Positions 35,794 through 44,760 of a DNA stretch of 64,000 nucleotides are shown here, one piece after another (positions within the stretch are counted from its first letter, which is position 1; each line of letters opens with the position of its first letter). Source of the stretch: Methanomassiliicoccales archaeon (GTDB taxonomy: Archaea; Thermoplasmatota; Thermoplasmata; RBG-16-68-12; SOIM01); assembly GCA_004377185.1 (NCBI GenBank), contig SOIM01000016.1:1-64000 (forward strand), read 5' to 3'. The notes under the pieces were generated by a model. That model worked only from the letters and a program-made list of their open reading frames with translations. It searched no databases and was not told where the DNA came from. Position numbers and translations under genes: made by a program.

Positions 35794-36054
35794 ATGGGCT
35801 ATTCGAGAAGACGCAAAAGAGGAGACCTCAGTCACGTTCCCTCAAGGAGTGGGATCTACCGCCTATACCACGGTAGCACGGTCGTATACGTTGGCCAGAC
35901 CAAGAACTTGAGGCAAAGGCTTAGTCGACATGATAGGGATAAGAAATACTGGGGGTCATATGACTACAAGTCCACTCGATATGTTCCCACACAAAAGCGA
36001 AAGAAGATGGAGAAGGATGCAGTAAAGAGAAACCGACCTACGCGCCAGACGTGA
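35794..36054 (+). CDS. GIY-YIG domain protein
   Basis: The 86-residue protein contains a GIY-YIG nuclease core: SGIYRLYHGSTVVYVGQTKN gives the GIY and YVG strands, followed by LRQRLSRHDR, with Arg and His in the usual catalytic helix. A Lys/Arg-rich tail follows. Small stand-alone GIY-YIG proteins may be repair or mobile-element nucleases. I chose the ATG at 35794 because GGAAGGGA precedes it; a longer frame from 35731 overlaps the TATA-like GGTTATATTC. It lies directly after the TFB pseudogene. Confidence 0.75.
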   Translation: MGYSRRRKRGDLSHVPSRSGIYRLYHGSTVVYVGQTKNLRQRLSRHDRDKKYWGSYDYKSTRYVPTQKRKKMEKDAVKRNRPTRQT

Positions 36055-36148
36055 CCCTTTCTCCGCTACTTGCTACTTAGACTTCGATTAAGGGGTCGAT
36101 GGGCCTGGTGAAATGATTAGCGATTTCGGTGCGAGGAATGGGCGATAG

Positions 36149-36574
36149 ATGACCACACTCAAGGAACTCCGAGAGCTGGCTAACAGTGGAGAAAGAATGA
36201 CGGTCGAATTCAAGGAGACCCTTTCTGAGGCGGTAATAAGAGGTCTGTCAACGGATTTTGCTTCTTTTGCAAACACTTCTGGAGGAATCATAGTCATTGG
36301 AATAGACGATTCTCACAACCTGGTGGGTTACAGACCAGAGAAATCCGAGAGGAATAGAATCTCTCAGGAAGCCGGGAACTGTCGCCCTCCTGTCCTAATA
36401 GACTTCCAGAAACTGACCTTTCAAAAGAAACATTTTCTTGTTGTGAATGTCCCCGTCAGTTCTTCTTTTCATTGCGACAAAAGGTTTCGCTATCCAGTCA
36501 GGGTGGGAAATACCACGCAATTCTTGGACCCGGCTGGGATAATCACTTTAGTGAGGAATCGACTATTTGACTGA
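36149..36574 (+). CDS. AlbA_2 (Schlafen-type) putative DNA/nucleotide-binding domain protein
   Basis: The 141-residue protein matches the AlbA_2 domain: TVEFKETLSEAVIRGLSTDF, ASFANTSGGIIVIGIDDSHN and VNVPVSSSFHCDKRFRYPVR, then VGNTTQFLDP. In larger proteins this domain precedes a winged helix; here it stands alone. Schlafen-like domains have been linked with nucleic acid cleavage and defence, but many are regulators. Catalytic residues cannot be assigned with confidence. Flanking genes are unrelated. Confidence 0.78.
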   Translation: MTTLKELRELANSGERMTVEFKETLSEAVIRGLSTDFASFANTSGGIIVIGIDDSHNLVGYRPEKSERNRISQEAGNCRPPVLIDFQKLTFQKKHFLVVNVPVSSSFHCDKRFRYPVRVGNTTQFLDPAGIITLVRNRLFD

Positions 36575-36785
36575 GCTTTCTAGAATGTGTCGATCTGAAT
36601 GAAAGTGAATCTCAAGGTCGACAAGATCATACTCAGAGACGGTTGTGCTTCCAGAGTGATCTCGGACATTGTCCGCCCCGACCATTAGCAATTCACGTAG
36701 TAGCCGTCCCTCCTTGGCTTACACCAGTTTCTCCGCCCGGAAGCAAATCGTTATAACATTTGTGTGAGAAAACACCTCGATCCCC

Positions 36786-37697
36786 ATGACCACCGAACAA
36801 GTCAACGGCAACTGCCCAGAGTGCACAAGTGACCACCTAGTAAGAGACTACCTACGAGCGGAAATCCTCTGCGAGAAGTGCGGACTGGTCCTCGATGAGA
36901 ACCTCATGGACCGTGGCCCCGAGTGGAGAGCATTCGACCTCACCCAGAAGCTCAAACGCGAACGCACCGGCCCGCCCTCCACCGTCCTGGCCCACGACAA
37001 AGGCCTCACGACCGAGATAGGCTGGAAGAACACGGACGCATTCGGAAGGTACATCCCCCACAAGTCCAGGGCCCAAATGTTCCGGCTCAGACAGTGGCAG
37101 CACAGGATACGCACCTCCAGGATCGGGGAGAGAAGCCTCGCACAAGGGCTATCAGAGATCGCGACCATCTCCAGCAGGATGGGCCTGCCCAGGCAGATCA
37201 GGGAGGATGCGGCCGTGCTGTACCGGAGAGCGGCCTCAAAAGGTCTGGTAAAAGGAAGGAGCATCAAAGAGGTTGCAGCGGCATCCATATACGCGGCCTG
37301 CAGGCAGTCCAATGTTCCCAGGACGCTCGAGGAGGTGTGCGTACACGACATCGTCGACAAGCATGACGTGGGACGGACCTACAGGGAGATGGCGAGAGAA
37401 TTGGTTCTCAACCTAAGACCTCAGACCCCGGAGGACTACATGAACAGGTTCTGCAACAAGCTGAAGTTGGGGCTTGAGGTCCAGAGAAGGTGTGCGGATA
37501 TCGTGGAAGAGCTTAGAGATAAGAAGGTGGTGTCCGGGGTCACGCCCACGGGCATCGCGTCCGCGATCATATACATCGCCTGCTTGGATGTGAAGAAACC
37601 CAAAACTCAGAGGGAGATAGCTCAGGTTGCTGGTGTTACGGAGGTTACTCTTAGGAACAGGTTCAAGGAGATAACTGAGCTACTGAAAGGCGAGTGA
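36786..37697 (+). CDS. tfb: Transcription initiation factor IIB
   Basis: TFB bridges TBP and RNA polymerase at archaeal promoters. The 303-residue protein has the N-terminal zinc ribbon (CPECTSDHLVRDYLRAEILC, EKCG), the B-finger with DRGPEWRAFD, and two cyclin-like repeats (for example GLPRQIREDAAVLYRRAASK and VSGVTPTGIASAIIYIACLD). It ends AGVTEVTLRNRFKEITELLK, the usual C-terminal motif. A TATA box (CGTTATAACA at 36749) stands about 35 bases before the ATG. A second, decayed copy lies 1.3 kb upstream. Confidence 0.97.
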   Translation: MTTEQVNGNCPECTSDHLVRDYLRAEILCEKCGLVLDENLMDRGPEWRAFDLTQKLKRERTGPPSTVLAHDKGLTTEIGWKNTDAFGRYIPHKSRAQMFRLRQWQHRIRTSRIGERSLAQGLSEIATISSRMGLPRQIREDAAVLYRRAASKGLVKGRSIKEVAAASIYAACRQSNVPRTLEEVCVHDIVDKHDVGRTYREMARELVLNLRPQTPEDYMNRFCNKLKLGLEVQRRCADIVEELRDKKVVSGVTPTGIASAIIYIACLDVKKPKTQREIAQVAGVTEVTLRNRFKEITELLKGE

Positions 37698-37802
37698 GGC
37701 TGATACTTCATTTGTGAGAAAGAATCGCTTCATACGGATGATTATAGAGAAAGCTTTGAATAGACAGAAGGTGATTACAATCTGGCAGAAGGAGGGGAAA
37801 TC

Positions 37803-38240
37803 ATGAGGAAGTTGTGGGGCACGATATGCATTTTCATAGTGTGTGCGCTTGTACTTGCCACACCAGTGTTGGCAGATGGAGGAAAGGGTCATGAAAGGAT
37901 TCCTGCTCTGAACACCGTCTCTGGAGCGGCTGTGTTGGTTCCTGAGATTGCCGTGAGGAGATCCCCGGTGCTAGAGCCAGCTGACATTGTTGTTGAGCTC
38001 GACCGTGGGGCGTTCTTCATGCTCTTGAAAGAGGATGCTGAGGTCTATCCTGAAGAGTTCAGGTCCGCACTGGAGGAACTTCTCGGTCTTGAGGTGGAAA
38101 TAGTCTCAGCGGAACCCTTTCTTTGGGTAGTTGTCGGAGAGGGCGCAACTCGTGATCAGGTTTGTGCTACACTTCAAGATATGGAAGACATGTTGGACTG
38201 GGCAATAGGTAGGACTGTCGGTTGGGGCACCTACTGGTGA
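37803..38240 (+). CDS. Secreted protein of an unknown small family, copy 1
   Basis: The 145-residue protein has a signal peptide (MRKLWGTICIFIVCALVLAT, cleavage probably near VLA-DG). The mature part has conserved blocks shared with the next gene: PALNTVSGAAVLVPEIAV, LEPADIVVELDRGAFF, VEIVSAEPFLWVVVGE and the C-terminal VGWGTYW. I recognise no family; the beta-alpha-beta look suggests a ferredoxin-like fold. AAGGAGGGG precedes the ATG. It has one Cys in the mature part; the second copy has none at that place. Confidence 0.7.
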   Translation: MRKLWGTICIFIVCALVLATPVLADGGKGHERIPALNTVSGAAVLVPEIAVRRSPVLEPADIVVELDRGAFFMLLKEDAEVYPEEFRSALEELLGLEVEIVSAEPFLWVVVGEGATRDQVCATLQDMEDMLDWAIGRTVGWGTYW

Positions 38241-38274
38241 TTTCAAGTTCGCATGTCGAAAAGGAGGTGAAAAG

Positions 38275-38715
38275 ATGAGAAAAGGGTACATGACCGTATT
38301 TATTCTCCTAGTGTGTGGGCTTATTCTTGCTACTCCTGTGCTGGCAGAGAGGAAAGCAAATGCTCTGGACAGAGTACCCGCGCTGAACGTGGTCTCTGGA
38401 GCGGCGGTGCTGGTTCCTGAGGTTGCTGTGAAGACGTCTCCCGCTCTTGAGCCTGCGGATATTGTTGTCGAGCTCGACCGAGGTGCTTTCTTCATCCTTC
38501 TGGAAGAGGATGCTGAGATCGATCCCAAGGAGTTCGCGTCTGAACTTGGGAAAGCACTTGGCACGGACGTGGAAATCGTATCCACCGAACCCTTTCTGTG
38601 GGTAGTCCTTGATGAGGATGCAACCCGTGAACAGGTGTATGCAGCATTGCAGGAAATCGAAGAGATGTTGGACTGGATGGTAGGAAGGTCGGTCGGTTGG
38701 GGAACCTACTGGTAA
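38275..38715 (+). CDS. Secreted protein of an unknown small family, copy 2
   Basis: A tandem paralogue of the preceding gene, well over half identical along its whole length. It has a signal peptide (MRKGYMTVFILLVCGLILAT), PALNVVSGAAVLVPEVAV, LEPADIVVELDRGAFFILLE, VEIVSTEPFLWVVLDE and the same VGWGTYW end. A strong ribosome-binding site (AAGGAGGTGA) precedes the ATG, 34 bases after the first gene. The two likely make a secreted pair. No function can be assigned. Confidence 0.7.
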   Translation: MRKGYMTVFILLVCGLILATPVLAERKANALDRVPALNVVSGAAVLVPEVAVKTSPALEPADIVVELDRGAFFILLEEDAEIDPKEFASELGKALGTDVEIVSTEPFLWVVLDEDATREQVYAALQEIEEMLDWMVGRSVGWGTYW

Positions 38716-38799
38716 TATCGGATTTTGTGTTTGTCTATCAGCAAAACGTTTAAGCAAGAACAGACAATCTCAGGATTCCTAGAATCCGGGGGAAATGCC

Positions 38800-39852
38800 T
38801 TGCCCGAAGAGAATGCTGAAGAGCCAGAGAAGCAGGAGAAAGCTGAAGAACCAGAGAAGCAGGTAACTGCGGAGAAAGCTGAAGAACCAGAGAAGCAGGA
38901 GACGGCGGAGAAATCCGAAGAACCAAAGGAACAGAAAACCGTGGAGAAACTGGAGGAAGGAGACCTCGCCTACCTTGAGTTCGACATGTTCATAATGCGT
39001 CCGGACGGTGAAGAGCTGTACGAGACCACGAACGAGGACTCCGCGAAAGAGAACGACATCTACGATGAGAAGATGATATACGATGAGGTTCCGTTCATTG
39101 TGGGAGAATCCAGATTCCTTTCTGGTCTGGATGAGGTTCTGGTCGGTGCCGAGGTCGGGAAGGACTTGACCGTGGAGGTTCCCCATGAGAAAGGCGCCGG
39201 TGAGAGAGACCCAAAGCTGGTTGAAGTCCGCTCCATAAGAGAGTTCGTACGGATGAAGATCACTCCCGAGGTTGGAGAGCGGGTGATAATCGGTGACAGA
39301 AGGGCCACCATCACGTCCGTGACGGCAGGAAGGGTGAGGGTCGACTTCAACAAACCACTGGCCGGTCTGAAGGTCAAGTACAACTACAAGGTCACCAGGA
39401 AGGCTCAAACGCAGGACGAGAAGATCAAAGGTATCATAGACATGGACTACGGAACGAGCGAGGAGTTCGGGCTCGAGGTCAAGGACGATACGCTGGAGAT
39501 CCACCTCCCGGACATCTGCAAGTATGATGAGAAGTGGTTCATCGCCAAGTACAAGGTTGTCTCCGATTTGAGGAAATCAACTGACCTCACGGTAATCAGG
39601 TTCGTGGAGGAGTACGAGAAGAAGGAGAAGAAAGAGGAAGAGAAGAAAGAGCCCTCGGAAGAGGAAGCTGAAGAACCGGAAGAGAAGGAAGCTGAGAAGC
39701 CAGAGGAAAAGGAAGAACCCTCTGAGGAAGAAGCGGAGAAGCCGGAAGAGACAGAAACCCCTCCAGAAGAGAAAGAACCCGAAGAGGCGGAAGAGAAAGA
39801 AGAACCAGTGGAGGAGGAAGAAGCGGGAGCGGAGCCAGAACCTGAGTCCTAA
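38800..39852 (+). CDS. Long archaeal FKBP-type peptidyl-prolyl isomerase with acidic extensions
   Basis: The core (residues about 55-265) is a SlyD-like FKBP with an IF (insert-in-flap) domain: GDLAYLEFDMFIMRPDGEEL, PFIVGESRFLSGLDEVLVG, EVPHEKGAG, then a C-terminal extension typical of long archaeal FKBPs (VRVDFNKPLAGLKVKYNYKV). Residues 1-50 and the last 85 are Glu/Lys/Pro-rich repeats (EEPEKQE, EEKEPEEAEE). The TTG at 38800 is chosen because GGGGGAA lies just before it. It probably folds proteins in the cytoplasm. It overlaps the convergent gdh gene by 4 bases at its stop. Confidence 0.83.
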   Translation: MPEENAEEPEKQEKAEEPEKQVTAEKAEEPEKQETAEKSEEPKEQKTVEKLEEGDLAYLEFDMFIMRPDGEELYETTNEDSAKENDIYDEKMIYDEVPFIVGESRFLSGLDEVLVGAEVGKDLTVEVPHEKGAGERDPKLVEVRSIREFVRMKITPEVGERVIIGDRRATITSVTAGRVRVDFNKPLAGLKVKYNYKVTRKAQTQDEKIKGIIDMDYGTSEEFGLEVKDDTLEIHLPDICKYDEKWFIAKYKVVSDLRKSTDLTVIRFVEEYEKKEKKEEEKKEPSEEEAEEPEEKEAEKPEEKEEPSEEEAEKPEETETPPEEKEPEEAEEKEEPVEEEEAGAEPEPES

Positions 39853-40991
39853 AAGCGTTTCTTGATTTTCCTTTTCATTCTCTTGGAATACTCCATTGCT
39901 GCCAACCTGGGTGTGATGTTCTTCCTTTTACATGATCTGTAGACAGACTTGACGGCCTTGCGGATCCTGTTTCCAGTCTCCTGGAAGATCTCTCGTTGAT
40001 CTCCGACGCTCGCACCAGTCACTATCAATCCGAAACCGCAGACCAGACCCGCGTTGGCGATGAAATCCGGGACCACGAAGACCCCCTTCTTGTGCAGCCT
40101 TTCTTCTATCTCGTACGAAGCCGGAATGTTGGCACCTTCAACAATGAGTGATGCCTTCACCTTTCTGATGTTGGACTTGTTGATCGCATCAGGGATGGCC
40201 GCTGGTATCAGTATGTCCGTCCTTGGGCTCAGCCAGTATTCCCGGTCAAAGCGTTCTACCGATTTGGGCAGCTTACTACGGTTCACGAGACCGCCTTCGA
40301 CTTGATTCCCCACAATGGTTGGAACGTCCAATCCATCCTTCTCGAAGATGGTGCCCTTGGCGTCCGAGATGCACACCACCTTTGCACCTATTCCGTGAAG
40401 GAACACCCCAGCGCTCTTTCCCACAGCACCGAACCCTTGGATGGAAATCGTGGCACCGTCAATTCCATTTCCCATCAGGTTCCACGCCTCTTCCGTTGCC
40501 TGTGCGACCCCCCAACCAGTAATCAAATCCTCAAAGCCCCTTCCGCCCAGATCGGAGAGCCGAACGTTCTCGAGGGCCTTGACCTTGGTCTCCGTTTTGA
40601 GATGTCTCACAACCAGATTGACAGTATCGATTCCCACTTCCTCAAAGACCGCTCCGAGCTCGTCAGATGATATTCCCATGTCCGGACCTGTGAACACCAT
40701 TGTTTGCAGAAGAGGCTTGGCCAGCTTCCCGAACGTTCTCAGCAATTCCTGTTTCTTGGGAGTCTGAGGATCACCGACGATCCCCATCTTCGCGCCACCG
40801 AAGGGTATGCCCATTGCTGCCCATTTGTAGGTCATGACCTCAGCAAGCCTGCGTACCTCCTCCTCGGTCACAGAAGGACTCATCCTCATTCCGCCACCTG
40901 CGATTCCACCGACAAACTCGTCAACGACAATGTATGCCAAAAGACCAGTCTTTGGGTCCGCCAGCTTAAGGCTCAGAACAGGCTCCTTCAA
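39849..40991 (-). CDS. Glu/Leu/Phe/Val dehydrogenase family protein
   Basis: The 380-residue protein shows the dehydrogenase motifs: GGGMRMSPSVTEEEVRRLAE, MTYKWAAMGIPFGGAKMGI (catalytic Lys), VFTGPDMGIS, the Rossmann ISIQGFGAVGKSAGVFLHGI and a C-terminal IVEGANIPAS. It deaminates an amino acid to its 2-oxo acid with NAD(P)H. It is the last gene of the methylmalonyl-CoA mutase operon, 10 bases after meaB, so glutamate or a branched-chain amino acid is the likely substrate. Substrate residues cannot be read reliably. Confidence 0.85.
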   Translation of the reverse strand: MKEPVLSLKLADPKTGLLAYIVVDEFVGGIAGGGMRMSPSVTEEEVRRLAEVMTYKWAAMGIPFGGAKMGIVGDPQTPKKQELLRTFGKLAKPLLQTMVFTGPDMGISSDELGAVFEEVGIDTVNLVVRHLKTETKVKALENVRLSDLGGRGFEDLITGWGVAQATEEAWNLMGNGIDGATISIQGFGAVGKSAGVFLHGIGAKVVCISDAKGTIFEKDGLDVPTIVGNQVEGGLVNRSKLPKSVERFDREYWLSPRTDILIPAAIPDAINKSNIRKVKASLIVEGANIPASYEIEERLHKKGVFVVPDFIANAGLVCGFGLIVTGASVGDQREIFQETGNRIRKAVKSVYRSCKRKNITPRLAAMEYSKRMKRKIKKRF

Positions 40992-41001
40992 AAGAATCCC
41001 C

Positions 41002-41928
41002 CTACTCTTCCAGCAGCTTCTCTGCGGCCGTGAATGGGTCAGTCTTCTTCTCGATGATTTCCTTGAGCAACTGATCGAACTTCTTCGACCTCTCTCCCGC
41101 GAACGCCTTCTTCAAAAGCAAGTCTTGGACTATTCTGGTGAATTCTCCTTTCGTTCTTTCCTCTTCCCTCTTCTGGTACTCCCCGCTCTCTTTTAGGTAT
41201 TCAAGATGGTCCTCAATGCTCGAGACCACTTCGTCGGTACCTTTGCCTTCAGTTGCGATCGTGACGTGAACGGGTGGTTTCCATTCCTGCTCCATCGCTT
41301 TGTATTCTGCAACGGATTCCAGTTCTTTCACCAACTGGTCTGTCCCTTCCATGTCCCCCTTGTTGACCACGAAGATGTCCCCTATCTCAAGTATGCCAGC
41401 CTTCAGAGCCTGTATCTCATCACCCATGCCAGGCATTTCCACGAGAATCGATGTGTGTACGCATTCCCATATCATGGACTGTGACTGGCCTGCACCGACT
41501 GTTTCCACGAAGACCACATCCATGCCCATCGCATCCAGGACAATCGCCGCTTCAGTTGTCGCCTTGGCAATTCCTCCGTGATGGCCTCTTGTCCCCATGC
41601 TCCGCATGAAGACGCCCTCGTCAGTACTGAGTTCTGTCATCCTTATCCTATCGCCCAGAATCGCCCCTCCAGTAAACCTTGAAGTTGGATCTATCGCAAC
41701 TATGCCCACCTTCTTGCCCTTCTTTCTGAGCACTTTCGTAAGTTCATAAACCAGTGAACTTTTCCCAACTCCAGGCGGACCAGTTATCCCAACGATGTGA
41801 GTGTTGCCAGTGTGCTGGTAGAGCTCCCTCAAAACCTCAGCAGCTTCACGGTCCTCGTTCTCGACAAGGCTGATCAACTTCGCCGCCGCTCTCTTGTCTC
41901 CATTCAACAGCCTCTCCACGAGTTCCAT
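41002..41928 (-). CDS. meaB: Methylmalonyl-CoA mutase-associated GTPase MeaB
   Basis: MeaB protects and loads methylmalonyl-CoA mutase with its cobalamin. The 308-residue G3E GTPase shows the P-loop GITGPPGVGKSSLVYELTKV, VAIDPTSRFTGGAILGDRIR, MTELSTDEGVFMRSMGTRGH and VFVETVGAGQSQ. It lies 4 bases after the mutase B12 subunit gene in the same operon. Confidence 0.94.
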   Translation of the reverse strand: MELVERLLNGDKRAAAKLISLVENEDREAAEVLRELYQHTGNTHIVGITGPPGVGKSSLVYELTKVLRKKGKKVGIVAIDPTSRFTGGAILGDRIRMTELSTDEGVFMRSMGTRGHHGGIAKATTEAAIVLDAMGMDVVFVETVGAGQSQSMIWECVHTSILVEMPGMGDEIQALKAGILEIGDIFVVNKGDMEGTDQLVKELESVAEYKAMEQEWKPPVHVTIATEGKGTDEVVSSIEDHLEYLKESGEYQKREEERTKGEFTRIVQDLLLKKAFAGERSKKFDQLLKEIIEKKTDPFTAAEKLLEE

Positions 41929-41932
41929 CGAA

Positions 41933-42325
41933 TTACTTCCCCGCGTTCTTCTTGTGAAATTCGATTATCTCTTCCAGCGATGTACCGGGTCCGAATGCTG
42001 CAGCGATGCCAGCTTCCTTCAGTTTGGGAACGTCCTCGTCCGGGATGATCCCTCCGGCTGTCACCAATATGTCTCCCGCACCCTTCTCTCTCAATAACTC
42101 GACAACTCTCGGGAACAATGTCATGTGCGCGCCTGATAGGCACGAAAGACCAACAACATCCACATCCTCCTGAATGGCAGCTTCAACTATCATCTCCGGA
42201 GTCTGATGCAGGCCAGTGTAAATGACCTCCATGCCGGCGTCCCTCAACGCTCTCGCCACCACCTTCGCTCCCCTGTCATGTCCGTCCAGACCGGGTTTCG
42301 CAATGAGCACTCTGATCTTCTTCAT
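41933..42325 (-). CDS. Methylmalonyl-CoA mutase, B12-binding small subunit
   Basis: The 130-residue cobalamin-binding domain shows [20 protein letters not shown], with the DxHxxG cobalamin signature (His lower ligand to Co), [12 protein letters not shown], and [20 protein letters not shown]. Archaeal mutases are split, with this domain a separate protein. The catalytic subunit gene ends 9 bases upstream and meaB starts 4 bases downstream. Confidence 0.94.
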   Translation of the reverse strand: MKKIRVLIAKPGLDGHDRGAKVVARALRDAGMEVIYTGLHQTPEMIVEAAIQEDVDVVGLSCLSGAHMTLFPRVVELLREKGAGDILVTAGGIIPDEDVPKLKEAGIAAAFGPGTSLEEIIEFHKKNAGK

Positions 42326-42334
42326 CCTAATCCC

Positions 42335-44023
42335 TCAGAATATGGCAAGGTCCTTGTACTCTCCGAACACCTCTCTAAACACACCGCAGATCTCTCCCAA
42401 AGTAGCGTAAGCGTGAACGGCATCCTTGATAGCTGGCATGACGTTCTCATCACCTTCCGCGGCCTTTCTGAGTCTGTCAAGGCTGCTTTCATACTTCTTT
42501 CTGTCCCTTGATTCCCGGAGCTTCTTCAGCCTGCCGGTCTGCCTCCTCTCGCCCTCTGGGTCCATCTTGAGCAGTTCTATCTTGACGGGTTCCTCGGTCG
42601 CGTAGTCATTGATCCCCACGACGGTCCTCTTGTTCTCCTCGATCTCCTTCTGGTACCTGTACGCGCTGTCCGCGATCTCCTTCTGGAAGAATCCTTTCTT
42701 GATTGCAGGAATCACCCCGCCTAGCGAATCGATCTTGTCGAAGTAGTTGTAGGTCTCCTCCTCCATGTAGTCGGTCAAATACTCAAGGAAATAAGAACCA
42801 CCCAGCGGGTCGATTGTGTTGGTCACCCCGCTCTCGTGTGCTATGATCTGTTGCGTTCTCAAGGCAACTCTTGCTGCTTCTTTGCTTGGAAGAGCCAGCG
42901 CCTCGTCCATTGAGTTCGTGTGGAGCGATTGGGTTCCCCCAAGGACGGCTGCGAGTGCTTGTATTGTCACCCTTACGATGTTGTTGTACGGTTGCTGGGC
43001 AGTGAGCGATACTCCTGCCGTTTGAGTGTGGAATCTCATCCACCACGACCTGGGATCCTTTGCCTTGAACGTCTCCTTCATCTCCCTGGCCCATATCCTC
43101 CTTGCAGCTCTGTATTTGGCAATTTCCTCGAATAGATCATTGTGAGCGTTGAAGAAGAACGATAACCTGGGAGCGAACTTGTCCACGTCCAAGCCCCTTT
43201 CAATGGCAGCTCTAACGTATTCCAGTCCGTCCGCAAGGGTGAAGGCCAGCTCTTGGACTGCCGTCGAGCCCGCTTCCCTGATGTGATAACCGCTGATGCT
43301 TACCGTATTCCACCTCGGGAGTTCCTTGTACCCATACTCGAACGTATCCACGATCAACCTCATCGAAGGTTCGGGAGGGAATATGAACGATTTCTGGGCG
43401 ATGTACTCCTTCAATATGTCATTCTGGATAGTCCCCGAGATGATGTCTGGGCGGATTCCTTTGTTCTCCGCCATACTTATGTAGAACCCCCAGACCACTG
43501 GTGCCGGCCCGTTTATTGTCATGCTGGTGCTTATCTTGTCCACCGGGATTCCAGCGAAGAGTATTTCCATGTCCTTCAGTGAAGAGATGGCAACCCCACA
43601 CTTCCCGAACTCCCCCTCCGAATGAGGATCGTCCGTGTCATAACCATAGAGGGTAGGAAAATCAAAAGCAACGCTCAGGCCAGTCTCTCCGTGATGCATG
43701 AGGTATTTGTACCTCTCGTTGGTCTCCTCGGCCGTGCCGAAGCCAGAGAACATCCTCATCGTCCATGGCCTGCTCCTGTACATTGTCGGGTGCACGCCGC
43801 GTGTAAACGGATATTCACCTGGGAAACCCAGCTTCTCAAAATAGTCCCAGTCCTTCACATCCAGGGGAGTGTAGAGCCTGTCGATCGGTACGCTTGAGGC
43901 GGTGATGAACGGCCTGTCCCTCTCTGGAAGGGTTTCAATGCTTCTGCCCAGACACTCCTTCTCCCAGCGCTTGAGTTCCTTCTCAATCTCATCGAGCTTG
44001 GACTTGTCATACATGGCCATCAT
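42335..44023 (-). CDS. Methylmalonyl-CoA mutase, catalytic large subunit
   Basis: The 562-residue TIM-barrel subunit converts (R)-methylmalonyl-CoA to succinyl-CoA with the B12 subunit. It shows [74 protein letters not shown] and [15 protein letters not shown]. The start has ATGs at 44023, 44020 and 44014. This operon heads a propionyl-CoA/branched-chain amino acid breakdown route or its reverse. No mutase epimerase gene is adjacent. Confidence 0.94.
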   Translation of the reverse strand: MMAMYDKSKLDEIEKELKRWEKECLGRSIETLPERDRPFITASSVPIDRLYTPLDVKDWDYFEKLGFPGEYPFTRGVHPTMYRSRPWTMRMFSGFGTAEETNERYKYLMHHGETGLSVAFDFPTLYGYDTDDPHSEGEFGKCGVAISSLKDMEILFAGIPVDKISTSMTINGPAPVVWGFYISMAENKGIRPDIISGTIQNDILKEYIAQKSFIFPPEPSMRLIVDTFEYGYKELPRWNTVSISGYHIREAGSTAVQELAFTLADGLEYVRAAIERGLDVDKFAPRLSFFFNAHNDLFEEIAKYRAARRIWAREMKETFKAKDPRSWWMRFHTQTAGVSLTAQQPYNNIVRVTIQALAAVLGGTQSLHTNSMDEALALPSKEAARVALRTQQIIAHESGVTNTIDPLGGSYFLEYLTDYMEEETYNYFDKIDSLGGVIPAIKKGFFQKEIADSAYRYQKEIEENKRTVVGINDYATEEPVKIELLKMDPEGERRQTGRLKKLRESRDRKKYESSLDRLRKAAEGDENVMPAIKDAVHAYATLGEICGVFREVFGEYKDLAIF

Positions 44024-44129
44024 CGGGTCTGTTAAGCAAATACCAGATTGTTATTTCTACTTTTTCCCGCTGTAAGACTGGCACAGGACGCGGACGACTA
44101 TTCTCTTATATCAATATGATATTACTCTA

Positions 44130-44597
44130 ATGGGGGCAGGAAGCGTGGAGAAAGCTCTGGTTCTGTACGATTCGAAATATGGCAATACCAAAACTGTGGC
44201 TGAGAAGATCGCAGAAAGCATCAATACCAAAGGGGACTTCGAAACGAACGTCAGCCATCTGGAAGGGTTCGATGTGAAGAAGATTGAGGGATACGACCTT
44301 GTGCTGATTGGTTCTCCGAACCACTTCGGAAGAGACTCCAAGAAGACGAAGAAGTTCATTACGAATCTGGGCGGTGTGAATCTGAGTGGTAAGAAGTTCG
44401 CTTTCTTTGATACATGCCTCAAGCGACAGGAAGGCAGGGCTACGGGAAAGATGGAAAAGAGAATCCAATCTGTGGCTCCTGATGTACAGGTCATCTCCCC
44501 TGGATTGTCGATACTGGTGGGTGGTACTAAGGGTCCTATCACAGAAGGTGAGATTGTTAAGTGCGATGAGTTCGCGGACAGAGTCGTTCGGCGATAG
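44130..44597 (+). CDS. Flavodoxin family protein
   Basis: The 155-residue protein begins near VEKALVLYDSKYGNTKTVAE, with YDSKYGNT as the FMN phosphate loop. YDLVLIGSPNHFGRDSKKTK and SGKKFAFFDTC supply the second and third FMN-contacting loops. It is a small cytoplasmic electron carrier or FMN-dependent protein. A TATA-like CTTATATCAA stands about 25 bases upstream, so the mRNA is probably leaderless. It is divergent from the mutase operon. Confidence 0.88.
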   Translation: MGAGSVEKALVLYDSKYGNTKTVAEKIAESINTKGDFETNVSHLEGFDVKKIEGYDLVLIGSPNHFGRDSKKTKKFITNLGGVNLSGKKFAFFDTCLKRQEGRATGKMEKRIQSVAPDVQVISPGLSILVGGTKGPITEGEIVKCDEFADRVVRR

Positions 44598-44724
44598 GAC
44601 ACAGACTTTTCTGAGAATCTCGTTCTCAAGTGTTGCCTTTTCGACAGAATGACATAGGTCAACGAACCCATCTCAATAACCTTTTTATCGTGCCCATTTA
44701 TTGAGGGTTGGGGGAAGGGAGGAT

Positions 44725-44760
44725 ATGATTTGTGATATCCCTCGGAAGTGGCGAAAATGA
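44725..44760 (+). CDS. Eleven-codon upstream reading frame coupled to the thiolase operon
   Basis: The frame MICDIPRKWRK starts at an ATG 4 bases after the strong ribosome-binding sequence GGGAAGGGAGG (44712-44722). Its TGA overlaps the thiolase ATG (ATGA at 44757-44760). A TATA-like CTTTTTATCG at about 44679 puts transcription start near 44705, so the frame would be on the mRNA. The thiolase ATG itself has no comparable ribosome-binding sequence. It may feed ribosomes to the thiolase start or act as a regulatory leader. Confidence 0.5.
   Translation: MICDIPRKWRK

Noticed and set aside
36599..36688. 29-codon frame MKVNLKVDKIILRDGCASRV in the gap before tfb
   Set aside because: It looks protein-like but has no ribosome-binding site or TATA box, and I cannot match it to a family; possibly a remnant.
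37738..37806. 22-codon frame ending in ATGA overlap with the first secreted-protein gene
   Set aside because: It has no ribosome-binding site, and the only TATA-like element overlaps its start, so it would not be on the mRNA.
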